From: Anaerocolumna sp. AGMB13020
GTDB lineage: Bacteria > Bacillota > Clostridia > Lachnospirales > Lachnospiraceae
Length of the DNA stretch: 64,000 nt
Assembly (NCBI RefSeq): GCF_033100115.1
Contig: NZ_CP136910.1
Coordinates: 1,488,001-1,552,000, forward strand
Direction: 5' to 3'
A model generated the notes under the pieces. That model was not told the origin of the DNA. It did not search any database and saw nothing but the letters and a program-made list of their open reading frames with translations. The stretch's first letter is position 1. Each line of letters begins with the position of its first letter. Made by a program: the position numbers and the translations under genes. Below are positions 35,390-44,260 of the stretch, piece after piece.

Positions 35390-36436
35390 ATGAATTTCCG
35401 TAATTTGCTGGATACAAAAGAATATGAATTCTTAAAAACTGACAAGCATTTAGGCGATAAGATTATTCTTCTGGGTTTAGGCGGCTCACATGCTTATGGT
35501 ACTAACATCGACACCAGTGATGTTGATATCAGAGGCATTGCTTTAAACAGCAAATCTGATTTAATTGGTATGAGCAGCTTCGAGCAGAGAGTAAATGAAG
35601 CAACGGATACAACCATCTACGCTTTTAATAAAATCATTGGCTTATTGCTTAATACAAATCCAAACACAATAGAAATGTTAGGTTTAAAACCAGAACATTA
35701 TCTGTTGATAACTCCAATCGGAGAAGAATTGCTTGCGAAAAAGAATTTATTTCTATCAAGAAGATGTATACATTCGTTTGGCGGCTATGCGACGCAACAG
35801 CTTAGAAGATTACAGAATGCAATTGCCAGAGATACCTTAACACAGCCTGAAACCGAAGGACATATCCTTAACACGATAAACGATATGTTATTTGATATTA
35901 AAACAAGTTATGAACAGTTTGAAGATGGTAAAATTAAGCTCTATATAGACAAATCAGACAGAGAAGAGCTGGACACTGAAATTTATATGGATATAGCTTT
36001 GAACCATTATCCGCTGAGGGATTATAAAAACCTTTGGTCCGAAATGAACAATGTGGTCAAAGAATATAGTAAAATAGGCAAACGAAATAGTAAGAAAGAT
36101 AAGTTACACCTCAATAAGCACTGCATGCATCTGATCAGATTATATATGATGTGTCTGGACATTCTTGAAAAAGAAGAGATTAATACCTTTAGAGAGAACG
36201 AACATGATCTACTTATGGATATTCGTAGTGGTAAATTTATGCATGAAAACGGTAACATGAGACAAGAGTTCTGGGATTTATTGAATGAATATGAAAAGAG
36301 ATTCAAATATGCGAAAGATAATACGGGTTTACCTGAGAATCCCGATTACAAGCAGGTAGAAGAATTTGTTATAAGTGTAAATGAAAGAGTAATAACAGGA
36401 GAGTATGAATATAAAGGAGGAAGCCATGAATTATAG
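35390..36436 (+). CDS. YcgL/COG3541-type nucleotidyltransferase
   Basis: 348 residues from the ATG at 35390, after AAAGGAG. The nucleotidyltransferase core is GLGGSHAYGTNIDTSDVDIRGI, given here as GGSHAYGT and DTSDVDIRG, with the catalytic Asp pair, followed by a helical domain (RRCIHSFGGYATQQLRRLQNA). Predicted RNA or nucleotide-modifying enzymes of this group are widespread in bacteria and phages; biochemical function is not established. It overlaps the Nudix gene by 11 bp, so the two proteins likely act in one pathway. Confidence 0.88.
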   Translation: MNFRNLLDTKEYEFLKTDKHLGDKIILLGLGGSHAYGTNIDTSDVDIRGIALNSKSDLIGMSSFEQRVNEATDTTIYAFNKIIGLLLNTNPNTIEMLGLKPEHYLLITPIGEELLAKKNLFLSRRCIHSFGGYATQQLRRLQNAIARDTLTQPETEGHILNTINDMLFDIKTSYEQFEDGKIKLYIDKSDREELDTEIYMDIALNHYPLRDYKNLWSEMNNVVKEYSKIGKRNSKKDKLHLNKHCMHLIRLYMMCLDILEKEEINTFRENEHDLLMDIRSGKFMHENGNMRQEFWDLLNEYEKRFKYAKDNTGLPENPDYKQVEEFVISVNERVITGEYEYKGGSHEL

Positions 36437-36992
36437 AGCCGCTATTGAAGCTTACAAACCAGTTAATGAACAGGAAGCACAGGATAAGAAAGTTATCCTC
36501 GATTATATCAACTCTTTTGGAGATAATGTATTACTAAGAGATAACGAAATTGCACACATTTCCAGTTCCGGCTTTATTATGAACCGTACCCTGGATAAGG
36601 TATTATTAGTACACCATAATATCCGAAATGTATGGTCCTGGACCGGCGGACATGCTGACGGTGATAAGGATATGTTATATGTATCAATAAAGGAAGCAAA
36701 GGAAGAAACCGGCCTGACCCAAATAGAGCCTCTGTCAGAAGACATCGCCTCCATTGACATACTCCCCGTATTCAGGCACAGAAAGAACTCAAGGTTTGTC
36801 AATGCACACCTGCACCTCTCCGTTGCTTATATCCTTATCGCTGAAGAAAAAGCTGCCCTTCACATCTGCGAAGAGGAAAACACCGGGGTAGACTGGTTTT
36901 CAGTTGATAAGTTTACAGTGGAAAACTTTTCAGAAGAAGATGTATATCTGTACAATAAACTACTTACCTTTGCACTTAGTATTACGAAATAA
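36426..36992 (+). CDS. Nudix hydrolase
   Basis: 189 residues from the ATG at 36426 after AAAGGAGG, inside the end of the nucleotidyltransferase gene. The Nudix box is recognisable as GGHADGDKDMLYVSIKEAKEETGL in parts: GGHADGD, then AKEETGL, with the catalytic Glu pair retained (EAKEET in place of REUxEE). Substrate would be a nucleoside diphosphate derivative. Coupling to a nucleotidyltransferase suggests nucleotide-linked modification or its reversal. Confidence 0.88.
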   Translation: MNYRAAIEAYKPVNEQEAQDKKVILDYINSFGDNVLLRDNEIAHISSSGFIMNRTLDKVLLVHHNIRNVWSWTGGHADGDKDMLYVSIKEAKEETGLTQIEPLSEDIASIDILPVFRHRKNSRFVNAHLHLSVAYILIAEEKAALHICEEENTGVDWFSVDKFTVENFSEEDVYLYNKLLTFALSITK

Positions 36993-37081
36993 GGAGGGTT
37001 AACTGTCTTTTAAGATTCCCTGAATATGAATATTTAAGTAATTACATCCCTAAAATAAAGGAAGCTGATGGTCGGTTGCAT

Positions 37082-37915
37082 TTACCGGTAGCTTCTGGCT
37101 TTGATCCAATCCACTGAAGCTCTCAGGCTTTCTGCTGTTTTTGTTTCCAGTACACATCTGCTTCCGGTCTTCTCGGCCAGGGAAAGTCTTTCTGCCAGAT
37201 CGATTTCTCCCTGCCCGAGGGTCATATGATTCTGTTTTCCTGCTCCGTCATGAATATGAAAATGTTTTAACCTTCTTTTATGATCTATTAGAAATTGTTC
37301 GTCTACGTCTTTTGCAGCATGGGAATGGCCGATATCCCAGGTCAATGCAAATACCTTGCTGTCAAGCAATAATTCAATCCCTTCTTTTTGAAAAGACCGA
37401 AATCCGTCCGTATTCTCCAAAGAAATTACGAGGTTTGAATTGCCGATTACCTTCTGACAGTTATCCCGGAATACCTCCAGCTTCTTTAGATAGATATCCT
37501 TGTACTTTTCGTAAAGATAAACCTTCTTATCAGGCAGGGTAATGTAGATACCACTATGCATATGCATGTTCAATAACGGAACCTTTAGTGCCAGAGCTGC
37601 TTCAATGGTTTCATAGACCGTAGCTTCATAAGCTTTTGCCACTGCCTGGTTGAATTCACAGACATTTAAATTTTCCTCAAGATGAATGGTATAATAATGG
37701 CCATACTCTTCTGATATTCTTTTAAGAAACTGGGTTTCTTTTAAATGTTCCAAGGTATATTGGGGCAGGTTCATGTTTAGTTCAATGAAATCTAACCCTG
37801 CTGCTTTACATAGTCTTGCATTTTCAGCCAATGTTTCATATTCAATTAAGGTAGGCATTCCAAAATCCATGATTTTATCTTGTATAATGAGCCTCAAAAG
37901 AAATTCAAGATACAT
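37082..37915 (-). CDS. Sugar phosphate isomerase/epimerase-like TIM-barrel protein
   Basis: Xylose-isomerase-like TIM barrel (AP endonuclease family 2). Motifs: MPTLIEYETLAENARLCKAAGLDFIE in parts (GLDFIELNMN), LLNMHMHSGIY, VISLENTDGF, ALTWDIGHSHAA, FHIHDGAGKQNHMTLGQGEIDL. His, Glu and Asp metal ligands are present. Start is uncertain: ATG 37915 follows AAAGGAAA closely, while ATG 37870 (MDFGMPTLIE) fits family N-termini but lacks a ribosome site. A 12-bp inverted repeat lies directly upstream. Substrate is unknown; no sugar operon flanks it. Confidence 0.85.
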   Translation of the reverse strand: MYLEFLLRLIIQDKIMDFGMPTLIEYETLAENARLCKAAGLDFIELNMNLPQYTLEHLKETQFLKRISEEYGHYYTIHLEENLNVCEFNQAVAKAYEATVYETIEAALALKVPLLNMHMHSGIYITLPDKKVYLYEKYKDIYLKKLEVFRDNCQKVIGNSNLVISLENTDGFRSFQKEGIELLLDSKVFALTWDIGHSHAAKDVDEQFLIDHKRRLKHFHIHDGAGKQNHMTLGQGEIDLAERLSLAEKTGSRCVLETKTAESLRASVDWIKARSYR

Positions 37916-37935
37916 TTTCCTTTCTCTTTTATACC

Positions 37936-37966
37936 CAGAACATATGCTGTACACGCATATGTTCTG
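37936..37966 (-). repeat. 12-bp perfect inverted repeat before the isomerase gene
   Basis: CAGAACATATGC (37936-37947) and GCATATGTTCTG (37955-37966) with a 7-nt spacer, ~21 bp before the ATG at 37915. On the plus strand T6 follows closely, so it could instead terminate plus-strand RNA; as an operator it is well placed. Confidence 0.6.
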
Positions 37967-38093
37967 AAGTTTTTTGGATCACCACAACTGATTCAGATAA
38001 AAATGTCGTTTTATCTTAAGGTATTTATTATAATCTCATTGTACAAAGGGTTCTCCCAGGTTGCGGTTGCTTCTCTTGCCCTTAATTTAAATA

Positions 38094-38840
38094 TTATTTT
38101 AAGAATCCAGATACTTTCTCTCTTATGAATGAAAGAAGCTTTGTATCCACCTCTTCCTCTCCCTTTTCAGGAACAAAAGTGTTCGCTGAAATATTACCAT
38201 GCAGCAAGGTCTTGTACCAGGTCAAGGCAAGGGCATAACGTCCGTATGGTATATTCATATGAAAGCCGTCTCTGCACAGGCTCATTCCGCCATTATCATA
38301 ATCAAACTCCGGTAAACTTCTTAAATACTGGATAACATCACCGCAGGGTATGAGTTTTACAGAAAGCTTTTCTGCAGCTATATCATAAGCTTTTGTAAGT
38401 TCTGCATACATCTTTTCCTGACTTTTATCATAATATCCGTATTCTCCATGATTCGAATCCTTCTCATATGCCCAGGTTTTGTGAATCCACTGTTTCGCAG
38501 CGGGCACCTGGCTGCTTACATATTCGGAAAGCTTTTCAAGATAGGGATAGTAACTGTCAGGCAGTCCGCTTAGGCCGCTGCACTGCTGCAGGGTAATCAC
38601 ATCCCAGTTATCTTCAGAAAGTGCCTCCTGAATGGATATCTTCCTGCCGGTATACTCTCCGTTTATCTGGTAATCATAATCTGCTATGTTTCCTTCTACA
38701 TTTTCCTGGTGCCTTTGCAGGGAACAGCCTCCAATATAGAGATTCACTACCTTGCTATCATATCCGCCGGCTTTTGCTATCTGATATAGATATGCTGTTG
38801 CATCCTCTGAAAAACTGTTTCCGATAGCCAATATTTTCAT
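38094..38840 (-). CDS. DUF4886 (SGNH/GDSL-like) protein
   Basis: 248 residues. The N-terminus KILAIGNSFSEDATAYLYQIA is the block I Ser-containing motif of SGNH hydrolase-like DUF4886 proteins (IGNSFSEDA), and DGFHMNIPYGRYALAL near residue 205 supplies the C-terminal Asp/His. LQQCSGLSG is the middle block. No signal peptide. ATG after AAGGAGGA. Its ribosome site lies in one arm of a 15-bp inverted repeat. Probably an esterase or acylhydrolase on glycans; substrate unknown. Confidence 0.85.
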   Translation of the reverse strand: MKILAIGNSFSEDATAYLYQIAKAGGYDSKVVNLYIGGCSLQRHQENVEGNIADYDYQINGEYTGRKISIQEALSEDNWDVITLQQCSGLSGLPDSYYPYLEKLSEYVSSQVPAAKQWIHKTWAYEKDSNHGEYGYYDKSQEKMYAELTKAYDIAAEKLSVKLIPCGDVIQYLRSLPEFDYDNGGMSLCRDGFHMNIPYGRYALALTWYKTLLHGNISANTFVPEKGEEEVDTKLLSFIREKVSGFLK

Positions 38841-38843
38841 AAC

Positions 38844-38917
38844 AAAATCCTCCTTGTAATATCCATAACACCATCATACTGCAATATAGTGTAAAAAGAA
38901 AGTACAAGGAGGATTTT
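38844..38917 (-). promoter_or_regulatory. SD-sequestering inverted repeat before the DUF4886 gene
   Basis: On the minus-strand RNA, AAAATCCTCCTTGTA (from 38917-38903) is the exact complement of TACAAGGAGGATTTT (38858-38844), which contains the ribosome site. The 44-nt loop allows a stable 15-bp helix that would hide the start region. A translational switch is inferred. Confidence 0.5.
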
Positions 38918-39042
38918 TATAAAAGCTGCACCAAGTTTATGAATTTGTTTATTGTTTGGAAATCAGAGAATAAATTTGATTATAAGAATCCTTCATAGGA
39001 ATATCAGAAAGCTTTCCAGAGAAACAAACAGACAATCACGAA

Positions 39043-39118
39043 GCAAGGAAAGGGCAGTCTGCCTTTTTTATGAATAGTTATGACAGTGAAAAACCCGTCA
39101 TGCAGGTCCCTTCCTTGC
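39043..39118. repeat. Composite inverted repeat downstream of marR
   Basis: GCAAGGAAAGGG (39043-39054) pairs with CCCTTCCTTGC (39108-39118) with one bulge. Inside are GGCA/TGCC and TGAC/GTCA mini-hairpins and T6 on the plus strand (39064-39069). Possibly the marR terminator or a small structured RNA. Confidence 0.45.
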
Positions 39119-39145
39119 GAACTTATTGGGATAATAGACTTGAAT

Positions 39146-39559
39146 TTACACAAGATTATCTTTCATCTTGCTGAATACTTTTAAGATTACGAACTGTTCC
39201 TCTTCGGTTATGCCTCCAAGCGCTTGTTCCAAGAGAGCAATTACAAGAGGTTCTGTTTCTCTGTAGGCTCTTTCACCTAAAGGTGTCAGACTGTAAATGT
39301 GTTTCTTCTTTTCTTCCGATACATCAATGATATAGCCTGCTTTTAACAGCTGTTTTATGTTCCTGGTCAAGGAATTTGCTTTAATATATTGGCATTTTTC
39401 AATATTCACAAACGCATTGGGTCCTTCATGGAACAAATAATAGACTACTGCATATTGGTTACCGTCTAGATGGTAAGCAGACAGACAATTGTTCAGCCGG
39501 CTGATGTAAGAATTATAAAGCGCAACGTACTGACCGAAAAAATTGATATGTGGCTGCAT
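39146..39559 (-). CDS. MarR-family transcriptional regulator
   Basis: 137 residues of a MarR winged helix: LDGNQYAVVYYLFHEGPNAF, VNIEKCQYIKANSLTRNIKQLLKAGYI, EKKKHIYSLTPLGERAYRET. ATG after TATAGGAGAA. Upstream are TTGAATAAA (39593) and its complement TTTATTCAA (39669), which may be operator elements. It sits alone; no transporter or enzyme target is divergent at close range, the nearest being a GNAT gene on the same strand upstream. Confidence 0.85.
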   Translation of the reverse strand: MQPHINFFGQYVALYNSYISRLNNCLSAYHLDGNQYAVVYYLFHEGPNAFVNIEKCQYIKANSLTRNIKQLLKAGYIIDVSEEKKKHIYSLTPLGERAYRETEPLVIALLEQALGGITEEEQFVILKVFSKMKDNLV

Positions 39560-39734
39560 AAGTTCTCCTATATAAGCTATTTATATATAAGCTTGAATAA
39601 ACTTTAACCACTTTCAATATTAAAATGCCATAGAATGAAACCTTTTTATTTATGAAAGCTGAAATAACTTTATTCAACTTATATAGTAACTTTTAAAGGA
39701 TAGCATATCAATTTCATGATGTAAAGACATAACC

Positions 39735-40244
39735 TTAAAAACTTTCTTCTCTTTCCATGACAAAATCATCCATAACAAAACCGTTACCGATATCCTTTAC
39801 CTGCGTGCGAATCTTTCTGAAACCTAATTTTTCATATATAGTTATACTGTTACTATTATCGCGATTAACAGTAAGCCATATTTTTTGAAGCTTTCGCTCT
39901 TTGCAAATAGCTTTAAGATATCCCATAACCTCTTTCCCAAAGCCTTTTCCTCTGCATTCTTTTTTCATATAGAATTTACTTAAAAACAGCGAGGGTATCT
40001 CTTCTTCTATTTTTATACTTATAAAACCTGCCATTACACCCTGGTCGAAAAGCAGATAATAATCATACCCTTCCTTCTCAATCTGGGCGGTGATCGCTTC
40101 CTTACTCTGAAATTGCTCCAACATATAGTCTATCTGCTCTTTTGAGATTATCGTAATATAATGTTCCAGCCAGATTTCCTCAGCTGCTGCGGCTATCTGA
40201 ATAATATCTTGTTCTGTTTGTGCTTTCTTAAATTGTAAGCTCAT
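39735..40244 (-). CDS. GNAT-family N-acetyltransferase
   Basis: 169 residues with a complete GNAT fold. Acetyl-CoA site: LSKFYMKKECRGKGFGKEVM around residues 88-107 (R-G-K-G-F-G), then IWLTVNRDNSNSITIYEKLGFRKI, as in spermidine/RimI-like enzymes. ATG after AGAGGAAT. Substrate not predictable. Confidence 0.9.
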   Translation of the reverse strand: MSLQFKKAQTEQDIIQIAAAAEEIWLEHYITIISKEQIDYMLEQFQSKEAITAQIEKEGYDYYLLFDQGVMAGFISIKIEEEIPSLFLSKFYMKKECRGKGFGKEVMGYLKAICKERKLQKIWLTVNRDNSNSITIYEKLGFRKIRTQVKDIGNGFVMDDFVMEREESF

Positions 40245-40281
40245 CTTGATTCCTCTTATCGTGTTTATAAGAAATTTTTCT

Positions 40282-41181
40282 TTATTTTCGTTTTATAGTT
40301 TTCTCTGCATCCTCTAACAGTTTATCAATGGGATAATTATGGGATCGGCAGATTCTTTTAAGGGAAAACAATGTATCCTTATCTTTTGAGATCCGATTCA
40401 AACCATAATCACAGGTTAATGCTGCCTTAAAGCCCAATTTTTTAATTATTTCAATGGTATCATCACTATATTCACCATAAGGTATGGTAAAGGTCGTCGG
40501 GGTGATACCGGTCATTTCAATAATTTCCTGCTGCAGTTTCATAAGATCTTCTGTGAGAACCTTTTCGTATTCTTCTAAGGATTCTCCCTTCTTCTGCTTG
40601 CTGCCAATTCTTCCGCTATGTGTCTTGTGGAGATTATATGTATGATTCTGGATTTCAATAAGCCCTGATTCCAGCATTTCATTTAAGAGAGGCCAGGTCA
40701 AATGGGCATATTCCAGATGATCATCTCCAACTCTTGTGAAATCATCCGTACTTTTTCCGATGATGGACAATACAATTTTCATATCATACTCCTGCATAAC
40801 AGGATAAGCATATCGATAGGTGGTAAGATATCCGTCATCAAAAGTCAGCATGATTGGCTTTTCCGGAAGCGGTTTATCTTCATATACATACCCCAGGAGA
40901 TCCTCCATTGTAATTGAGGTATAGTTATTCTCTTTTAAGTACTTTAAATCACTTTCAAATTCATTGGGATGGATGATATCCTTACCGGAATTTGATTTTT
41001 TGATATCATGGTACATTACAATTGGCAGATATAACTTCTCCTCCGTATTATCCACCTCTTCCACCGTTTCATTGGAGGAGGTGGCAATCTGCCCCGGCGA
41101 AATATTAATCAATGGAATTGTCAATATAATAAGCAGAGCTATTAATGCAACTGAAATAAAAACATATCTTTTATTGGACAT
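40282..41181 (-). CDS. Membrane-anchored polysaccharide deacetylase (NodB/CE4 domain)
   Basis: 299 residues from the ATG at 41181 (AAGGTG upstream). N-terminal membrane anchor (YVFISVALIALLIILTIPL), then a CE4 domain: YHDIKKS, LTFDDGYLTT (motif 1, catalytic Asp and metal Asp), IQNHTYNLHKTHSG (motif 2 His residues), IPYGEYSDDTIEI (motif 3). Such enzymes deacetylate peptidoglycan or exopolysaccharide outside the membrane. ATG near the membrane start and a ~40-residue linker fit surface exposure. No other polysaccharide gene is adjacent. Confidence 0.9.
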   Translation of the reverse strand: MSNKRYVFISVALIALLIILTIPLINISPGQIATSSNETVEEVDNTEEKLYLPIVMYHDIKKSNSGKDIIHPNEFESDLKYLKENNYTSITMEDLLGYVYEDKPLPEKPIMLTFDDGYLTTYRYAYPVMQEYDMKIVLSIIGKSTDDFTRVGDDHLEYAHLTWPLLNEMLESGLIEIQNHTYNLHKTHSGRIGSKQKKGESLEEYEKVLTEDLMKLQQEIIEMTGITPTTFTIPYGEYSDDTIEIIKKLGFKAALTCDYGLNRISKDKDTLFSLKRICRSHNYPIDKLLEDAEKTIKRK

Positions 41182-41245
41182 ATACAAACACCTTAAGACC
41201 GATTAATACAATATATGTTTATCTCCTTGCTTTATCCCAGTTAAA

Positions 41246-42061
41246 TTACTTCATCTCTTCAACGACTGCATTTATGAGGAGACTTAAGTCACTGGAGGCC
41301 TTTTTAGCTATTTCTATTACTCGTTCATGTGAATGTTTGACCTTCTGTATTCCTGTTGCCATATTGGTTATGCAGGCTATTCCAAGTACTTTCATTCCAA
41401 GATAATTGGCTGCTATGGTTTCCGGTACAGTTGACATTCCCACAGCATCTGCCCCATGGTTCCTGATCATCCGTATTTCAGCAGCGGTCTCATAATAAGG
41501 CCCCTGAAAACCTGCATATACGCCCTCACCATAAGGAATAGAAAGCTTTTCTGCTGCATTTCTTGCCACTTGCAGGAGCTCCAGGTTGTATGGCTCTGTC
41601 ATATCCGGAAATCTTGGCCCAAATCTTTCATCATTTACTCCTATCAGAGGATTGGAAGGCATCAGATTGATGAAATCTTCAATTAGCATTAATGTTCCCG
41701 GTGAGAAGCTTTCCTTAATACCTCCGCAGGCATTGGTCAGTATCAGGTTACTAATTCCCAGTAGCTTCATGACAAAGACCGGATAAGTTACCTCTTTCAT
41801 GGAATATCCCTCAAAGAAATGAAATCTCCCCTGCATAATGAGCACTGACTTTCCCTTTAATTTCCCAATTACCAGGCGCCCGGCATGTCCCGCAACGGTG
41901 GACTGGGGAAAATGGGGGATATCTTCATAGTTGATGATTTCCGTTTCTGTCAGGGAATCTACCAGGTCTCCAAGTCCTGAGCCCAGGACAATTGCAATTT
42001 CCGGTGATAATTTTAACCTGTTCTTTATATATTCTGCTGATTGCACTACTTTATCGTACAT
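41246..42061 (-). CDS. punA: Purine nucleoside phosphorylase
   Basis: 271 residues of the trimeric PNP family: IVLGSGLGDLV phosphate-binding loop, HFPQSTVAGHAGRLVIG, MQGRFHFFEGYSM, LTNACGGI, GPYYETAAEIRMIRNHGADAVGMSTVPE with the Glu/Met/Asn base-binding region (ITNMATGI). It splits inosine and guanosine with phosphate in purine salvage. ATG after AAAGGAACC. Single gene. Confidence 0.95.
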   Translation of the reverse strand: MYDKVVQSAEYIKNRLKLSPEIAIVLGSGLGDLVDSLTETEIINYEDIPHFPQSTVAGHAGRLVIGKLKGKSVLIMQGRFHFFEGYSMKEVTYPVFVMKLLGISNLILTNACGGIKESFSPGTLMLIEDFINLMPSNPLIGVNDERFGPRFPDMTEPYNLELLQVARNAAEKLSIPYGEGVYAGFQGPYYETAAEIRMIRNHGADAVGMSTVPETIAANYLGMKVLGIACITNMATGIQKVKHSHERVIEIAKKASSDLSLLINAVVEEMK

Positions 42062-42513
42062 AGGTTCCTTTCTTTCGTTACTGAAATTTCATTATAATGA
42101 TTTATTTCAGTATTTATTGTGATATTCTATATTATAGTTACATTAATAAATATTATAAGATATTTTTCCGAAGTTTACAAATCGGAATTCATACAGCTGG
42201 ATAAAAGAGAAATTCATCTCAAATAAACATAACAGCTTTGAAACTATAAACAATGTGTTTGGAAAAGTAATTACCAGTGATATCACTTATTTCAATACTT
42301 ATTTCCAGAAAATCAAACAAATCTTAGTTCGCAGGAATTTAATCATGCAAGAGAAAAGCTGAACCAGAAGTAAGTTTACAAACTGGAACCTCGGATTCCA
42401 ATTCAGCTATTTTTTTAGATAGAAAGCTTATATATTAAATTTTACTCGTTTTTATTTTATTAATTTCGATATTAATATATTTAATTTTTTAATTAATATT
42501 ATTAATTTTATTG
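42062..42513. other. Very AT-rich intergenic region
   Basis: Between punA and the DUF2089 gene. The right part (42470-42510) is almost pure A/T and could act as an UP element for the next promoter. No ORF or hairpin supported. Confidence 0.5.
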
Positions 42514-42542
42514 TTGACATATGGAATTATTAATAGTATATT
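42514..42542 (+). promoter_or_regulatory. Promoter of the DUF2089 gene
   Basis: TTGACA (42514-42519) and TATATT (42537-42542), exactly 17 bp apart, preceded by an A/T-only tract. Confidence 0.8.
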
Positions 42543-42574
42543 ATAAATACATAAGACAAAAGGAGGTATTTTCC

Positions 42575-42970
42575 ATGAAATATAAAGCGCCCGGAATATG
42601 TCCTGTCTGCGGAGAAAAGCTCACTATCACCAAGTTAGGCTGTCCAAGATGTCATACCTCCCTGGAAGGAGATTTTGAACCTTGTGAATTCTGCAGGCTC
42701 CCGGAAGAAGATCTTTTATTTGTTAAAGTATTTATCAAATGCAGAGGTAATATCAAAGATGTAGAGAAAGAACTCGGAATCTCGTATCCTACAGTAAGAG
42801 GTAAGCTGGATACTGTTATCAGAAATCTGGGCTTTGAAGTACCGGCCAAAGAATCGGCAAGAGATTTGGAAATTATAAAAGAAGCGAAAAATGAGATTCT
42901 TGAACAGATTTCCAGAGGAGAGCTATCACCCAAGGAGGCTGCTGAACGTATCAAGAAGCTGAACTCATAA
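42575..42970 (+). CDS. DUF2089 zinc-ribbon/HTH protein
   Basis: 131 residues from the ATG at 42575 after AAAGGAGG. N-terminal zinc-binding cysteines (CPVCGEKL, CPRCHTSLEG, CEFCRLPEED), then an HTH-like region (CRGNIKDVEKELGISYPTVRGKLD) and a short C-terminal SHOCT-like helix (ISRGELSPKEAAERIKKL). DUF2089 proteins are probable DNA-binding regulators that often head operons of envelope-related small proteins, as here (YvlB-like and YvlD-like genes follow on the same strand). Confidence 0.92.
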   Translation: MKYKAPGICPVCGEKLTITKLGCPRCHTSLEGDFEPCEFCRLPEEDLLFVKVFIKCRGNIKDVEKELGISYPTVRGKLDTVIRNLGFEVPAKESARDLEIIKEAKNEILEQISRGELSPKEAAERIKKLNS

Positions 42971-43065
42971 AGAATATACCTTATTGTGATGAGCTTTTCA
43001 TGATTATGAACTTTTCATAATTATAAACACTTAAAGATATGGACTCTTTCAAAAATGAAGCTTTG

Positions 43066-43225
43066 AAAGAGAATGAGCTGCTTTAGCAGTATACTTCTCT
43101 AAAAACAGATTATAGAAAGACAACGAGATGCTTTCGTAGGGAACTCCTTTAGAAATGTAATAAATAAAGACAATGAACTGCTCTAGAAGTAAACTCCTTT
43201 AGAAACGGTATATTAAAAGACAATG
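43066..43225. repeat. 50-bp tandem repeat
   Basis: Units starting AAAGA at 43066, 43116, 43166 and 43216 give an exact 50-bp period, three diverged copies plus a partial one, in the gap between the DUF2089 and YvlB-like genes. Confidence 0.8.
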
Positions 43226-43362
43226 TCAGAATTCATTAAAATGCTTGTAATTTCTATTGGCATTTTAACTGTGCTTGAACCAGTAAAACATAGAAACTTT
43301 AAAACATAGAAACGATAGATTCAGTTTCTCGAAACATGCTATATTAAATGGGAGGTTATAAT

Positions 43363-43809
43363 ATGAACGAACAACTTAAGATTCTTGAAATGATTGAAAA
43401 AGGCCAGATAACAGCTTCTGAAGGAATGGAATTGCTGGAAGCCTTAGGAACAGCAAAAGAAACTGACAGCACCCCGCTACCTGCCACTTACCCTGCCACC
43501 CGAAAGACCAATTACAAGTTTCTGCGGATAAAAGTTTCTGCAGATAAAAAATCGCTAAACGTCAATGTCAATGTTCCCCTTGGATTAATCACTACACTTG
43601 GCGAAGTTGCAGGTAAGATTGTATATCACATTCCTGCGGAGGCCAGAAGTAAAATGGAGAGTAATGGTGTAAATTTATCCGAAATCGACTTCTCCAGTAT
43701 TATCAGAGAGTTGCTTAATGGTACTTTGGAGGATCCGAATATCGTAGACGTTGAGGTTTGGGATGACGAAAGCAACGGAAATATCCGGGTAAAGATTTAT
43801 GTTGAGTAA
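43363..43809 (+). CDS. YvlB/LiaX-like SHOCT-domain protein
   Basis: 149 residues from the ATG at 43363 after GGGAGG. The N-terminus (EQLKILEMIEKGQITASEGMELLEAL) is the SHOCT-like helix pair seen in YvlB/DUF4097-type and LiaX-like proteins; the middle (KFLRIKVSADKKSLNVNVNVPLGL) is a beta-rich segment. Function in the family is linked to envelope stress. It is followed by an overlapping small ORF and a YvlD-like gene. Confidence 0.82.
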   Translation: MNEQLKILEMIEKGQITASEGMELLEALGTAKETDSTPLPATYPATRKTNYKFLRIKVSADKKSLNVNVNVPLGLITTLGEVAGKIVYHIPAEARSKMESNGVNLSEIDFSSIIRELLNGTLEDPNIVDVEVWDDESNGNIRVKIYVE

Positions 43810-44137
43810 GCTCTACCCGGTCTTGTGGATATCAATAAGGATACGGGAGGAGAAGAATTTTTCACTTTCGCTTCCCCTATCCCTTTTTGTAATAGATGAA
43901 TTGTTAGACTGCGTCCAGGATCTTGTGTCTATTGCTGTTTGGTTCATACCGGAGAAGAAGTTTAAGCTGTCTCGCAATGATAGTATCAATCTGCCTGTAC
44001 AGAGCTTCTCCCCCTCTGCCATTTCTGAAATGCTTAAAGGCACCAGAGTTCTGTTAAAATCATTTAAAACCAGTGAATCCTATGATCTGGTTAATGTGAC
44101 TACTGACAATGTACGGGTATTGATTAAAATGCTTTAA
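43799..44137 (+). CDS. Hypothetical protein overlapping the YvlB-like gene
   Basis: 112 residues starting at ATG 43799, overlapping the preceding stop by 11 bp. I do not recognise it. It has a mildly hydrophobic segment (LSLPLSLFVIDELLDCVQDLVSIAVWFI) described here as two parts, LSLPLSLFVIDELL and CVQDLVSIAVWFI, then a basic/Ser-rich tail with SAISEMLKGTRVLLKSF. The overlap suggests coupling, and its position inside the module argues it is real. Confidence 0.6.
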   Translation: MLSKLYPVLWISIRIREEKNFSLSLPLSLFVIDELLDCVQDLVSIAVWFIPEKKFKLSRNDSINLPVQSFSPSAISEMLKGTRVLLKSFKTSESYDLVNVTTDNVRVLIKML

Positions 44138-44230
44138 GTATAGCTCTTTTTGTTACGGTACATCCGAACAATACCTCCTTATTGTTTTGTTCGTTGAAAA
44201 ATGCATTGCATTTTCCTTTTCTGAATTTAG

Positions 44231-44246
44231 GTGTGCTATAGCACAC
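44231..44246. promoter_or_regulatory. Perfect 16-bp palindrome before the YvlD-like gene
   Basis: GTGTGCTATAGCACAC ends 14 bp before the ATG at 44261, next to the ribosome site. Operator or leader hairpin; regulator unknown. Confidence 0.4.
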
Positions 44247-44260
44247 AGATGGGAGTTATC

